Shown here: positions 1-6,357 of the stretch, in pieces | Layout: each line of letters opens with the position of its first letter | Numbering within the stretch: the first letter of the stretch is position 1 | DNA from: Alphaproteobacteria bacterium | Lineage (GTDB): Bacteria; Pseudomonadota; Alphaproteobacteria; Micavibrionales; UBA2020 | Assembly (NCBI GenBank): GCA_029266795.1 | Contig: JAQSWE010000197.1 | Span: 1 to 6,912, forward strand | DNA length: 6,912 bases | Direction of reading: 5' to 3' | Made by a program: the position numbers and the translations under genes | The notes under the pieces: model-generated | Seen by the model: only the letters and a program-made list of their open reading frames with translations | The model's database searches: none | What the model was told of the DNA's origin: nothing

Positions 1-471
1 CGCTGCGGGACCGACGACGCCAACGGTCGCCTCGATCTCGTCGATATGGTTGTCCGTCACGCTCACAAGGCCGGCAGAGGTGTAAAGGAATGCCGCCCAC
101 GGCCGGTCATTCGGGTCTTGCGCCACCAAGGTGATGTCTTTGGGCGTATACAGGTTATGGCCGAGCGAATAGTAAATGCTGGTCGTCGGGTTGATGGTGA
201 ATGTCGGGATCAGCCGGTCAATCACGTCGAAAATCTGCGGCGGGCGCTTGCCGAGGTCGAAATAGGTCATGCGCGCGCCATTCGTGTAATTCTGGTCGGT
301 GCCGCCGCCATACAGGTCGTTTTCGGAATTGAGCGTAATGAATTTGCGGTCTTTCACATCGACCAGCCGCTGGGCGATCTGCTGCTGCAAGGTTTCCTTT
401 TCCTCCTCCGCGCGGGCGGGGGAAGCGAGCAGAAGGGCGGTGAAAAGAAATGTGAGGGTGACCGGTCTCAT
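1..471 (-). CDS. LpxR-family (DUF2219) outer-membrane lipid A deacylase, N-terminal part
   Basis: Partial gene: 157 codons are visible and the C-terminus lies beyond the left edge. The ATG at 471-469 is preceded by AGGA (481-478) with a 6-nt gap, which decides the start. Residues 1-21 form a signal peptide (MRP, a hydrophobic stretch, then ARA before EEEKE), so the protein is exported. The mature part shows the family pattern ENDLYGGGTDQNYTNG (50-65), LGHNLYTPKDI (103-113) and DPNDRPWAAFLYTSAGL (119-135), with GVVGPAA at the edge. In Salmonella LpxR, an outer-membrane beta-barrel that removes the 3' acyloxyacyl group of lipid A with calcium, an Asn-Asp pair near the mature N-terminus belongs to the active site; here it would be N51-D52. 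The catalytic His of the family would lie beyond the edge and cannot be checked. Family membership is fairly sure. Actual deacylase activity is inference, because many DUF2219 proteins are untested. A terminator at 537-571 separates it from gcvP, so it probably has its own promoter; I could not pick a convincing one in the 65 nt between them. Confidence 0.82.
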   Translation of the reverse strand, partial: MRPVTLTFLFTALLLASPARAEEEKETLQQQIAQRLVDVKDRKFITLNSENDLYGGGTDQNYTNGARMTYFDLGKRPPQIFDVIDRLIPTFTINPTTSIYYSLGHNLYTPKDITLVAQDPNDRPWAAFLYTSAGLVSVTDNHIDEIEATVGVVGPAA

Positions 472-536
472 AACGCATCCTAACATACGGCGCGGGCTCG
501 CGTTCAACCGGTTCCCAAGAATTCCGGCAGTGGTGC

Positions 537-571
537 AAAAAAACAAGCCGCCCGGGTGAAGGGGCGGCTTG
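537..571 (-). terminator. Rho-independent terminator of the gcvTHP operon
   Basis: Read on the minus strand, a perfect 10-bp GC-rich stem (571-562 pairing with 553-544, arms beginning CAAGCCGCC) closes an 8-nt loop and is followed at once by seven T residues (543-537). It begins about 43 nt after the gcvP stop codon and lies before the LpxR-family gene. On the plus strand the stem is not followed by a T run, so it is one-directional. The rest of 472-614 holds no gene that I can support. Confidence 0.9.
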
Positions 572-614
572 CCTTTGAATTATCAGATATTTTACGCGGC
601 TTCCGAACCCGCGG

Positions 615-3497
615 CTACGCCGCCTCCGAATACGCCTCGATCGGCGGGCAGGCGCAGACAAGGTTGCGGTCGCCGGCAGCATGGTCGATGCGGCCGACGG
701 GCGGCCAGTATTTGTCGCCCACCAGGTGCGCGGCCGGGAAAGCGCCGTCATGGCGGGAATAGGGACGCTCCCACTTATCCGCCGTCAGGTCGGCCAGCGT
801 ATGCGGGGCCAGCTGCAGCGGGTTGTTGCCCTGCGGCCATGTGCCTTTTTCCACCTTCTCGATTTCCTGACGGATGACCACTAGTGCCTCGATGAAACGG
901 TCCAGCTCTGCCTTGCTCTCGCTTTCCGTGGGCTCGATCATCAGCGTGCCGGGGACGGGGAAAGACATGGTCGGCGCGTGGAAGCCGAAATCCATCAGGC
1001 GTTTGGCGATATCGTCGACGCTGATATTCGCGGATGTTTTCAGCGGACGGGTGTCGAGGATGCATTCATGCGCCACAAAGCCGTTCTTGCCTTTGTAGAG
1101 CGTGACGTAATGCTTCTCCAGCTTCTTCGCGATGTAGTTGGCGTTCAGGATCGCCACCTGCGTTGCGCGCTTCAGCCCTTCGGTGCCCATCAGCGTGATA
1201 TAGACCCACGAAATGGGAAGGATCGAGGCCGAGCCATAGGGTGCGGCAGAAACAGGACCAATCGCATCTTCACCGCCGACGCCGCCGACCAGCGGATGGC
1301 CGGGCAGGAAGGGGGCGAGGTGTTCGGCAACGCCAATCGGGCCCATGCCGGGACCGCCGCCGCCATGCGGGATGCAGAAGGTCTTGTGCAGGTTCATATG
1401 CATGACATCCGCGCCGAACTTGCCGGGGCAGGCGAGTCCGACAAGCGCGTTGAAATTCGCGCCGTCCATATACACTTGGCCGCCGTTGTCGTGGATGATC
1501 TTGCAGATTTCGCGGATTTCTTCCTCGAACACGCCATGCGTCGACGGATAGGTCACCATCAGCGCAGCGAGTTTTTCTTTGTGCTGCTCCGCCTTCGCGC
1601 GCAGGTCGGTCAGGTCGACGTTGCCGTTCTCGTCGCAGGAGGTGATGACGACTTCCATGCCTGCCATCACGGCGGTTGCGGGGTTGGTGCCATGCGCGGA
1701 AGACGGGATCAGGCAGATATTGCGATGCGACTGCCCGCGGGACTCATGATAGGCGCGGATGACCAGCAGGCCGGAATATTCGCCCTGTGAACCCGCGTTC
1801 GGCTGCAGCGTCACTGCTGCAAAGCCCGTCAGGCTGCACAGTTTCGCTTCAAGGTCCTTCAGCATCAGCTTGTAGCCTTGCGCCTGATCGAGCGGCGCGA
1901 AGGGGTGCATGTTGCCGAATTCGGGCCAGGTGACGGGGATCATTTCCACCGTCGCATTGAGTTTCATCGTGCAGGACCCGAGCGGGATCATCGAGCGGTT
2001 GAGCGCGATATCCTTCTGCTCAAGATGGCGCAGATAGCGCAGCATTTCTGTTTCCGACCGGTATTGGTGGAAGGTCGGGTGCTGCAGGTATTCCGAGGTG
2101 CGTTTCAGGTTCTGGGGAATGGCATCCTGCACACCGGCATCCAGTGCTTCGACCGAAAAACCAAGCGCGCCCTTACCCGAGAATACTTGCCAGAGGCGGA
2201 ACACTTCGTCGCGGGTGGAGCGTTCATCCAGCGACACGCCGAGGCGACCGTCGCCGAAATCGCGCAGGTTGATTTCCTTGGCCGCCGCGCGGTCGAGGAT
2301 TTCCTGCGCATGGCTGCCGGTATCGACCGTCACGGTGTCGAAGAAATGCTGGTTGGTGGAGCTGAAGCCAAGTTTGCGCAGGCCTTCTGCAAAGATAGCT
2401 GCAAGGCGATGCGTGCGCGTCGCGATGGTTTTCAGCCCTTCGGGGCCGTGATAAACGGCGTAGAAGGCGGCAATGTTCGCCAGCAGCACCTGCGCGGTGC
2501 AGATGTTCGATGTCGCTTTTTCGCGGCGGATATGCTGCTCGCGCGTTTGCAGCGCAAGGCGGTAAGCGGGCTTGCCTTTGCTGTCGACCGACACGCCGAC
2601 GATGCGGCCGGGGATAGAGCGCTTATAAGCATCCTGTGCGGCGAAGAAGGCGGCATGAGGCCCGCCATATCCCAGCGGCACGCCGAAGCGCTGCGCCGAA
2701 CCGAACACGATATCCGCGCCCCATTCGCCGGGCGGCTTCAGCAGGGTGAGTGCCAGCAGATCCGTCGCAACGGCCACGGCCATGTTTTTCGATTTCGCTT
2801 TTGCGGCGAGTGCGGCGTAATCGACAACAGCGCCGGAGGTGCCGGGGTATTGCAGCAGGATGGCAAAACCGTCTTTTTCGATCAGGTCGGCGGGCTTACC
2901 CACGACAACTTCGATGTTCAGCGGCTTCGCGCGCGTTTCCACGACCGCGATGGTTTGCGGGTGGCAGTCATCGGCGACAAGGAACACGTTGCTGGTGGAA
3001 GAACCTACGCGTTTCGCCAGCGTCATCGCTTCGGCGGCGGAGGTTGCTTCATCGAGCATCGAAGCGTTGGCGAGCGGCATGCCCGTCAGGTCCATCGTGA
3101 CTTGCTGGAAGTTGATCATCGCTTCCAACCGTCCTTGGGAAATTTCGGGCTGGTAGGGCGTATAGGCAGTGTACCAGCCGGGGTTCTGCAGCACGTTGCG
3201 CAAAATCACGTTGGGCGTGATGGTGTCGTAGTAACCCGCGCCGATCAGTGAGCGGTAGACCTTGTTCTGCTTCGCCATGCTTTCCAGCAGCGCCAGCGCG
3301 TCATGTTCCGTCATCGGCTCGCCGGTGACAGGCGCCGATTTTTCGCGGATGGCGGCGGGGACGGATTTATTCGTCAGGTCGTCAAGGCTCGACGCGCCCA
3401 CGGTGCGCAGCATCGCGGCGATGTCGCTTTCCGACGGGCCAATATGGCGGCGGATGAAATCGGTGCGTTGTTCAAGGTCCTGGATCGTCTGCGGCAT
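615..3497 (-). CDS. gcvP: Glycine dehydrogenase (decarboxylating), P protein of the glycine cleavage system
   Basis: PLP enzyme that decarboxylates glycine and loads the aminomethyl group onto the lipoyl arm of GcvH; cytoplasmic. At 960 aa it is the full-length single-chain form, about the length of E. coli GcvP, not the split GcvPA/GcvPB form. The N-terminal half is the catalytically silent fold (RHIGP near residue 20; GSAQRFGVPLGYGGPHAAF at 266-284). The C-terminal half carries SMIPLGSCTMKLNA (502-515), SSAHGTNPATAVMAGM (599-614), DGANFNALVGL (678-688) and NLHKTF followed by a glycine-rich loop; the Lys at about 705 is the expected PLP Schiff-base residue. The end DRNLVCACPP is typical. I chose the ATG at 3497 because MPQTIQDLEQ aligns with the family N-terminus and lies 4 nt after the gcvH stop, with AAAGGA upstream. 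An ATG at 3524 would add 9 residues and overlap gcvH by 23 nt. The stop is TAG at 617-615. No frameshift is seen. Last gene of gcvT-gcvH-gcvP. Confidence 0.97.
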   Translation of the reverse strand: MPQTIQDLEQRTDFIRRHIGPSESDIAAMLRTVGASSLDDLTNKSVPAAIREKSAPVTGEPMTEHDALALLESMAKQNKVYRSLIGAGYYDTITPNVILRNVLQNPGWYTAYTPYQPEISQGRLEAMINFQQVTMDLTGMPLANASMLDEATSAAEAMTLAKRVGSSTSNVFLVADDCHPQTIAVVETRAKPLNIEVVVGKPADLIEKDGFAILLQYPGTSGAVVDYAALAAKAKSKNMAVAVATDLLALTLLKPPGEWGADIVFGSAQRFGVPLGYGGPHAAFFAAQDAYKRSIPGRIVGVSVDSKGKPAYRLALQTREQHIRREKATSNICTAQVLLANIAAFYAVYHGPEGLKTIATRTHRLAAIFAEGLRKLGFSSTNQHFFDTVTVDTGSHAQEILDRAAAKEINLRDFGDGRLGVSLDERSTRDEVFRLWQVFSGKGALGFSVEALDAGVQDAIPQNLKRTSEYLQHPTFHQYRSETEMLRYLRHLEQKDIALNRSMIPLGSCTMKLNATVEMIPVTWPEFGNMHPFAPLDQAQGYKLMLKDLEAKLCSLTGFAAVTLQPNAGSQGEYSGLLVIRAYHESRGQSHRNICLIPSSAHGTNPATAVMAGMEVVITSCDENGNVDLTDLRAKAEQHKEKLAALMVTYPSTHGVFEEEIREICKIIHDNGGQVYMDGANFNALVGLACPGKFGADVMHMNLHKTFCIPHGGGGPGMGPIGVAEHLAPFLPGHPLVGGVGGEDAIGPVSAAPYGSASILPISWVYITLMGTEGLKRATQVAILNANYIAKKLEKHYVTLYKGKNGFVAHECILDTRPLKTSANISVDDIAKRLMDFGFHAPTMSFPVPGTLMIEPTESESKAELDRFIEALVVIRQEIEKVEKGTWPQGNNPLQLAPHTLADLTADKWERPYSRHDGAFPAAHLVGDKYWPPVGRIDHAAGDRNLVCACPPIEAYSEAA

Positions 3498-3501
3498 GCG
3501 C

Positions 3502-3876
3502 TTAAAGTCCTTTAATGTAGTCATTATATGCGGCTTCGTCTTTCAGGCCGGACAGGTCGTTTTCATTGGCGATCTTCACCTTGAAGAACCATGCCTTGCC
3601 CAGCGGGTCGGTGTTGACGAGCGCAGGGTCGCCCGACAGTGCAGAATTGATTTCCACGACTTCGCCGGAAACGGGTGAGTACAGTTCGGAGGCCGATTTC
3701 ACGGACTCAACCACGCCCGCCTGACCGCCCTTGGTCAGGCTCGCGCCGATTTTCGGCAGTTCGACATACACCACGTCGCCCAGCGCCTTTTGCGCGAAAT
3801 CGGTGACGCCGACGGTACCGACGCCGTTTTCGATGCGGATATATTCATGGTCTTCGCTGAACAGGATCTTGGTCAT
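3502..3876 (-). CDS. gcvH: Glycine cleavage system H protein (lipoyl carrier)
   Basis: Small carrier protein, 124 aa, close to the usual size of about 125-130 aa. Its lipoyl arm shuttles the aminomethyl group between P, T and L proteins. The N-terminus (HEYIRIENGVGTVGVTDFAQ, residues 10-29) is the standard H-protein start, followed by ALGDVVYVELPKIG (31-44). The lipoylation motif is GVVESVKSASELYSP, with the modified lysine at K60. The barrel-sandwich second half follows (SGEVVEIN). The ATG at 3876 lies 12 nt after the gcvT stop; its Shine-Dalgarno AAAGGA directly follows the gcvT TAA, so translation of the two genes is probably coupled. The TAA stop (3504-3502) is 4 nt before gcvP. All key residues are present and I see no reason to doubt function. 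It needs LipA/LipB or LplA for lipoylation; these are not in the window. Confidence 0.97.
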   Translation of the reverse strand: MTKILFSEDHEYIRIENGVGTVGVTDFAQKALGDVVYVELPKIGASLTKGGQAGVVESVKSASELYSPVSGEVVEINSALSGDPALVNTDPLGKAWFFKVKIANENDLSGLKDEAAYNDYIKGL

Positions 3877-3888
3877 TTTTATTTCCTT

Positions 3889-5019
3889 TTAGTCTTTTTT
3901 GTAATTGGTTTTGACGAATGGCAGCGCCACGATCTCGCAAGGCCGTGCCACGCCGCGCAGCATGGCGTTCAGTTTCGTGCCGGTTTTCGCGACATCCGAA
4001 TTGACGTAGCCCATCGCGACAGGCCCGTCGACCGTCGGGCCGAAACCGCCCGAGGTGATGACGCCGACTTTTTTGTCGCCGATGAAGAGTTCGGTTTTTT
4101 CGCGGATGGGCGCGCGGCCTTCAGGTCTAATACCCACGCGCAGAATAAAAGTGCTGCCGTCCAGCTGTTTTTTAATCTTGTCGTAGCCCGGGAAACCGCC
4201 CTGTTCGCGGCGGCGTTTCGGGATCACCCATTTAAGGTTCGCGTCGATGGGCGTGGAATGATCGTCGATGTCATGCCCGTACAGGCACAGGCCGGCTTCA
4301 AGGCGCAAGGAATCGCGCGCACCAAGGCCGATCAGCTTCACTTCCGGTTCCTGCAGCAGTTCCTTGGTGAATTCGACGGCGAAGGCTTCCGGCACCGAAA
4401 TCTCGAATCCGTCTTCGCCGGTATAGCCGGAGCGAGAGAGGAAAATTTCGTGACCTTTATATGATGTCTTTACAGACTCCATGAATTTCATCTTCAACAC
4501 ATCGGGGAAGAAGATGGAGGCCACCTGTTCCGCCTTCGGCCCCTGCAGCGCCAGCAGCGCCCGGTCGCCAAGATATTGCAGTTTCGTGCGGCTGCCGATT
4601 TTGGACTGGATAAAGGCGAAATCCTTTTCCTTGCAGGCGGCGTTGACCACCACCAGCAGCGTGCGCGCATCCCAGCGCGTGACCATGAGGTCGTCGATGA
4701 TGCCGCCGTCGTCGTTCAGCAGCACGGTATAGCGCATCTTGCCGGGTTCCAGCCCCACGATGTCGCCGGGGACGATGGTTTCGAGCGCGATGGCGGGGTC
4801 TTCAGCATTGCCCGTCAAAATCGCCTGACCCATATGGGAGACGTCGAACAGGCCTGCCTCGGTGCGCGTATGGACATGTTCTTTCAAAACGCCCATGCCA
4901 TCATACTGAACGGGCATGTCATAACCGGCAAATGGCACCATTTTTCCGCCCATGGAGGTATGGATCGGCCAGAGCGCGGTTTTCAGAAGGGGGGTGTCGT
5001 TTTTTTCAGCGGCTTCCAA
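3889..5019 (-). CDS. gcvT: Aminomethyltransferase, T protein of the glycine cleavage system (TTG start)
   Basis: Moves the methylene group from aminomethyl-lipoyl GcvH to tetrahydrofolate and releases ammonia. 376 aa, normal family length. Motifs: TPLLKTALWPIHTSMGGKMV (9-28), then PFAGYDMPVQY; EAGLFDVSHMGQ (54-65); GGIIDDLMV (105-113), where the Asp pair 109-110 holds the catalytic aspartate; SRSGYTGEDGFEI (195-207); GARDSLRLEAGLCLYGHD (233-250); and a C-terminal beta-barrel ending with GFGPTVDGPVAMGYV (325-339). The start is TTG (5019-5017). No in-frame ATG lies between the conserved TPLL region and upstream, and AAAGGA (5032-5027) sits 7 nt before the TTG. The only nearby upstream ATG (5036-5034) is out of frame and followed at once by TAA. 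First gene of the operon, directly behind the glycine riboswitch. The encoded order T-H-P is the common one. GcvL is not encoded here. Confidence 0.96.
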   Translation of the reverse strand: MEAAEKNDTPLLKTALWPIHTSMGGKMVPFAGYDMPVQYDGMGVLKEHVHTRTEAGLFDVSHMGQAILTGNAEDPAIALETIVPGDIVGLEPGKMRYTVLLNDDGGIIDDLMVTRWDARTLLVVVNAACKEKDFAFIQSKIGSRTKLQYLGDRALLALQGPKAEQVASIFFPDVLKMKFMESVKTSYKGHEIFLSRSGYTGEDGFEISVPEAFAVEFTKELLQEPEVKLIGLGARDSLRLEAGLCLYGHDIDDHSTPIDANLKWVIPKRRREQGGFPGYDKIKKQLDGSTFILRVGIRPEGRAPIREKTELFIGDKKVGVITSGGFGPTVDGPVAMGYVNSDVAKTGTKLNAMLRGVARPCEIVALPFVKTNYKKD

Positions 5020-5054
5020 GGCAAATTCCTTTACATAGTCGGTCGGAGTTTGCC
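5020..5054 (-). promoter_or_regulatory. Shine-Dalgarno-sequestering hairpin (expression platform of the glycine riboswitch)
   Basis: Read on the minus strand, GGCAAACTCC (5054-5045) pairs with GGAATTTGCC (5029-5020): 9 of 10 positions pair, with one C-A mismatch, around a 15-nt loop. The second arm contains the GGA of the gcvT Shine-Dalgarno AAAGGA (5032-5027), and the stem ends one base before the TTG start. Formation of this hairpin should block ribosome entry. There is no T run, so the control is probably translational and not by attenuation. It sits just after the P1 helix of aptamer 2. The pairing is seen in the sequence; the switching mechanism is inference. Confidence 0.7.
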
Positions 5055-5057
5055 CCG

Positions 5058-5137
5058 CTCTGTCTTCTTTGCCTTAGAGATTCCGCATCGTTTACAGATG
5101 CTTGCTCCTTTGGCGCGGCTGAGCCGCTTTCCAGAGT
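5058..5137 (-). ncRNA. Glycine riboswitch, aptamer 2 (gcvT-proximal)
   Basis: On the minus strand this matches the glycine riboswitch plan. P1 is CTCTG (5136-5132) with CAGAG (5062-5058). A short hairpin CGGC-TCA-GCCG follows, then the conserved linker CGCCAAAGGAGCAAGC (consensus CGCCGAAGGAGCAA). The P3 hairpin is GCATC with GATGC around a 7-nt loop, and then comes CTCTAAGGCAAAGAAGACAG (consensus CTCTCAGGCAAAAGGACAG). The departures from consensus (CTCTAAGG for CTCTCAGG, AAGAAGACAG for AAAGGACAG) are noted separately. Its place just upstream of gcvT fits the classic glycine-sensing control of this operon. Confidence 0.88.
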
Positions 5138-5150
5138 ACGAAGTCGCCGC

Positions 5151-5220
5151 GCGGTCCTTTTGCCTGAGAGCTCCCGCGTGGCGGTCGCTTTGTTCGATTG
5201 ACACTAATGTCTCTTGCCCT
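5151..5220 (-). ncRNA. Glycine riboswitch, aptamer 1 (promoter-proximal)
   Basis: The minus strand carries the near-invariant CTCTCAGGCAAAAGGACC (5170-5153), the hallmark of glycine aptamers. Before it come a small hairpin GACA-TTAG-TGTC (5211-5200), a diverged version of the CCGAAGGAGCAA linker (TCGAACAAAGCGA, 5197-5185), and a P3 hairpin CCGC-CAC-GCGG (5184-5174). The 5' end is approximate because a clear P1 partner for the 3' strand is not visible. A weak leader-linker pairing, AGTTG (5230-5226) with CGACT (5146-5142), could be the P0 helix known for tandem glycine riboswitches. About 14 nt separate it from aptamer 2. Confidence 0.82.
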
Positions 5221-5225
5221 AAAGT
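5198..5225 (+). promoter_or_regulatory. Candidate sigma70-type promoter for the AI-2E-family gene pair
   Basis: A perfect -35 box TTGACA (5198-5203), a 16-nt spacer, and a fair -10 box TAAAGT (5220-5225, 4 of 6 consensus). Transcription would start near 5232, leaving a leader of about 28 nt before the ATG at 5260. GAGGG (5242-5246) is a possible, rather distant ribosome-binding site. The promoter overlaps the 5' half of riboswitch aptamer 1 on the other strand. Found by eye only. Confidence 0.45.
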
Positions 5226-5228
5226 CAA
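5200..5228 (-). promoter_or_regulatory. Weak candidate promoter for gcvTHP
   Basis: On the minus strand TTGACT (5228-5223) lies 16 nt before TAGTGT (5206-5201, 4 of 6 of the -10 consensus). If used, the start would fall near 5193, cutting the first hairpin off aptamer 1. For that reason an upstream promoter inside the first codons of the divergent gene is equally possible. I found no better match there by eye. Low confidence. Confidence 0.2.
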
Positions 5229-5259
5229 CTAAAGGAACGACGAGGGTAGAGAAAACGAC

Positions 5260-6357
5260 ATGGCCACGAATTCGCAACGCGCATCCACACCGGTGCTGGT
5301 CTCCAGCTATGCACTTGGTTTCATTGTTTTTTGCCTGATCGTTTATATCTTGAGCGTTGCCGCGAACATCCTGATCCCCTTCGTGATCGCGGTTTTCGTC
5401 TGGTATCTCATCAACGCGATGGCGCGCGGCTTGGGCCGCGTGAAGCTGGGCGATACCTATCTTCCCCGATTCTTGTGCTTTCTGTTTGCCATGCTCGTCC
5501 TCATCGGCGGGTTATGGTTTGTCTACAAGCTGATTTCCGTGAACGCGGTCGAAGTCCTGCGCGCCGCGCCCATCTACCAGAAGAAGCTGATGGCCTTCCT
5601 GCCGCGCATGCTGTCCGGCCTGCCGCCGGAATATCAGGTCGCGCCGTCAGACCTCAGCACCTATCTCGATGTCGGCGGGTTCATCAAATCGCTCGTCACG
5701 GCCTTCACCGGCATCGCGGGCAAGTCGCTGGTCGTCCTGTTCTATGTTGGCTTCCTGCTCTACGAACAGCAGTTCTTCGGCCGCAAGATACAGGAAATGC
5801 TGCGGGAGAAAGCGGCGGAAGCCCGCATCCACAAAACCATCAAAACGATCGAGGATAAGATCCAGCGTTACATCTGGGTCAAAACCTTCGTCAGCGCGGT
5901 TGCCGGCGTCGCCACATGGCTGATCCTGCTGGGCTTCAATATCAGCTTCGCCGAATTCTGGGGCGTGATGGCCTTTATCCTCCACTTCATTCCCTATGCA
6001 GGCGCGATTGCCGCCGTGGTGCTGCCTTCGGTGGCCGCGCTCGTGCAGCTGGGCGATATGGGCGATACGACGCAGTTGGCTTCCCTCATCCTCTGCCTTT
6101 CTGCCATACAGGTGTTCTGCACCAGCTTCCTCGACCCGCGCATGATGGGCGACAGCCTGAACCTTTCGCCCATCGTCATCATCTCGGCGATTGCCGCATG
6201 GGGGGTGCTCTGGGGCGTGCCGGGCATGTTCCTCGCCGTGCCGATCCTGTCGGCTGCCGTCATCATCATGTCGCAGTTCCAGAACACCAAGGCGATTGCC
6301 ATTCTCATGTCGAAGACCGGCGATATTGAAAGCCACGCGCCGGGGAAAGACGCATGA
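5260..6357 (+). CDS. AI-2E/PerM-family membrane protein (first of a tandem pair)
   Basis: 365-aa polytopic inner-membrane protein of the AI-2E family (PerM/YdiK/TqsA type, PF01594), of normal length. Hydrophobic segments are at about 16-50 (probably two), 69-93, 148-169, 208-226, 233-262, 272-292 and 303-341. A soluble stretch (about 94-147) follows the third segment, as the family has. Family-typical motifs are LHFIPYAGAIAAVVLPS (241-257), DPRMMGDSLNLSPIV (292-306) and WGVLWGVPGMFLAVPI (314-329). Members have been linked to autoinducer-2 export or, in other branches, to sodium/proton exchange and permease-like roles; the substrate cannot be read from sequence. The ATG at 5260 is the first in-frame start, and the N-terminal segment follows soon after. 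It is divergent from gcvT, and its stop TGA overlaps the ATG of the next gene (ATGA), so the two are surely co-translated. A link to glycine metabolism is only suggested by position. Confidence 0.9.
   Translation: MATNSQRASTPVLVSSYALGFIVFCLIVYILSVAANILIPFVIAVFVWYLINAMARGLGRVKLGDTYLPRFLCFLFAMLVLIGGLWFVYKLISVNAVEVLRAAPIYQKKLMAFLPRMLSGLPPEYQVAPSDLSTYLDVGGFIKSLVTAFTGIAGKSLVVLFYVGFLLYEQQFFGRKIQEMLREKAAEARIHKTIKTIEDKIQRYIWVKTFVSAVAGVATWLILLGFNISFAEFWGVMAFILHFIPYAGAIAAVVLPSVAALVQLGDMGDTTQLASLILCLSAIQVFCTSFLDPRMMGDSLNLSPIVIISAIAAWGVLWGVPGMFLAVPILSAAVIIMSQFQNTKAIAILMSKTGDIESHAPGKDA

Noticed and set aside
484..504. Possible promoter for the LpxR-family gene (TTGAAC and TATGTT on the minus strand).
   Set aside because: The spacer is only 14 nt and transcription would begin almost at the start codon, missing the ribosome-binding site.
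506..513. 8-bp palindrome AACCGGTT upstream of the LpxR-family gene, considered as an operator.
   Set aside because: Too short and isolated; a palindrome of this length is expected by chance and no second copy is nearby.
218..751. Minus-strand open frame running through the LpxR-family start, the terminator and the gcvP end.
   Set aside because: It crosses a strong intrinsic terminator and lies in a different frame from both real genes; the product is a low-complexity Arg/Pro-rich string.
1878..3251. 457-codon open frame on the plus strand, antisense to gcvP (also one of 270 codons at 978-1790).
   Set aside because: They lie wholly within gcvP, which is intact and conserved along its length. 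The predicted proteins are rich in Arg, His, Gly and Ala without family motifs, as expected of frames opposite a GC-rich coding strand.
3498..3524. Alternative gcvP start at ATG 3524, giving a 969-residue protein.
   Set aside because: It would overlap gcvH by 23 nt and add nine residues not seen in the family N-terminus; the ATG at 3497 matches the family start and lies just after the gcvH stop.
3790..4464. 224-codon plus-strand open frame spanning the start of gcvH and the end of gcvT; another at 4576-5232.
   Set aside because: Antisense shadows of gcvT and gcvH, with no recognisable domain and no ribosome-binding site that stands out. The second also runs through the riboswitch DNA.
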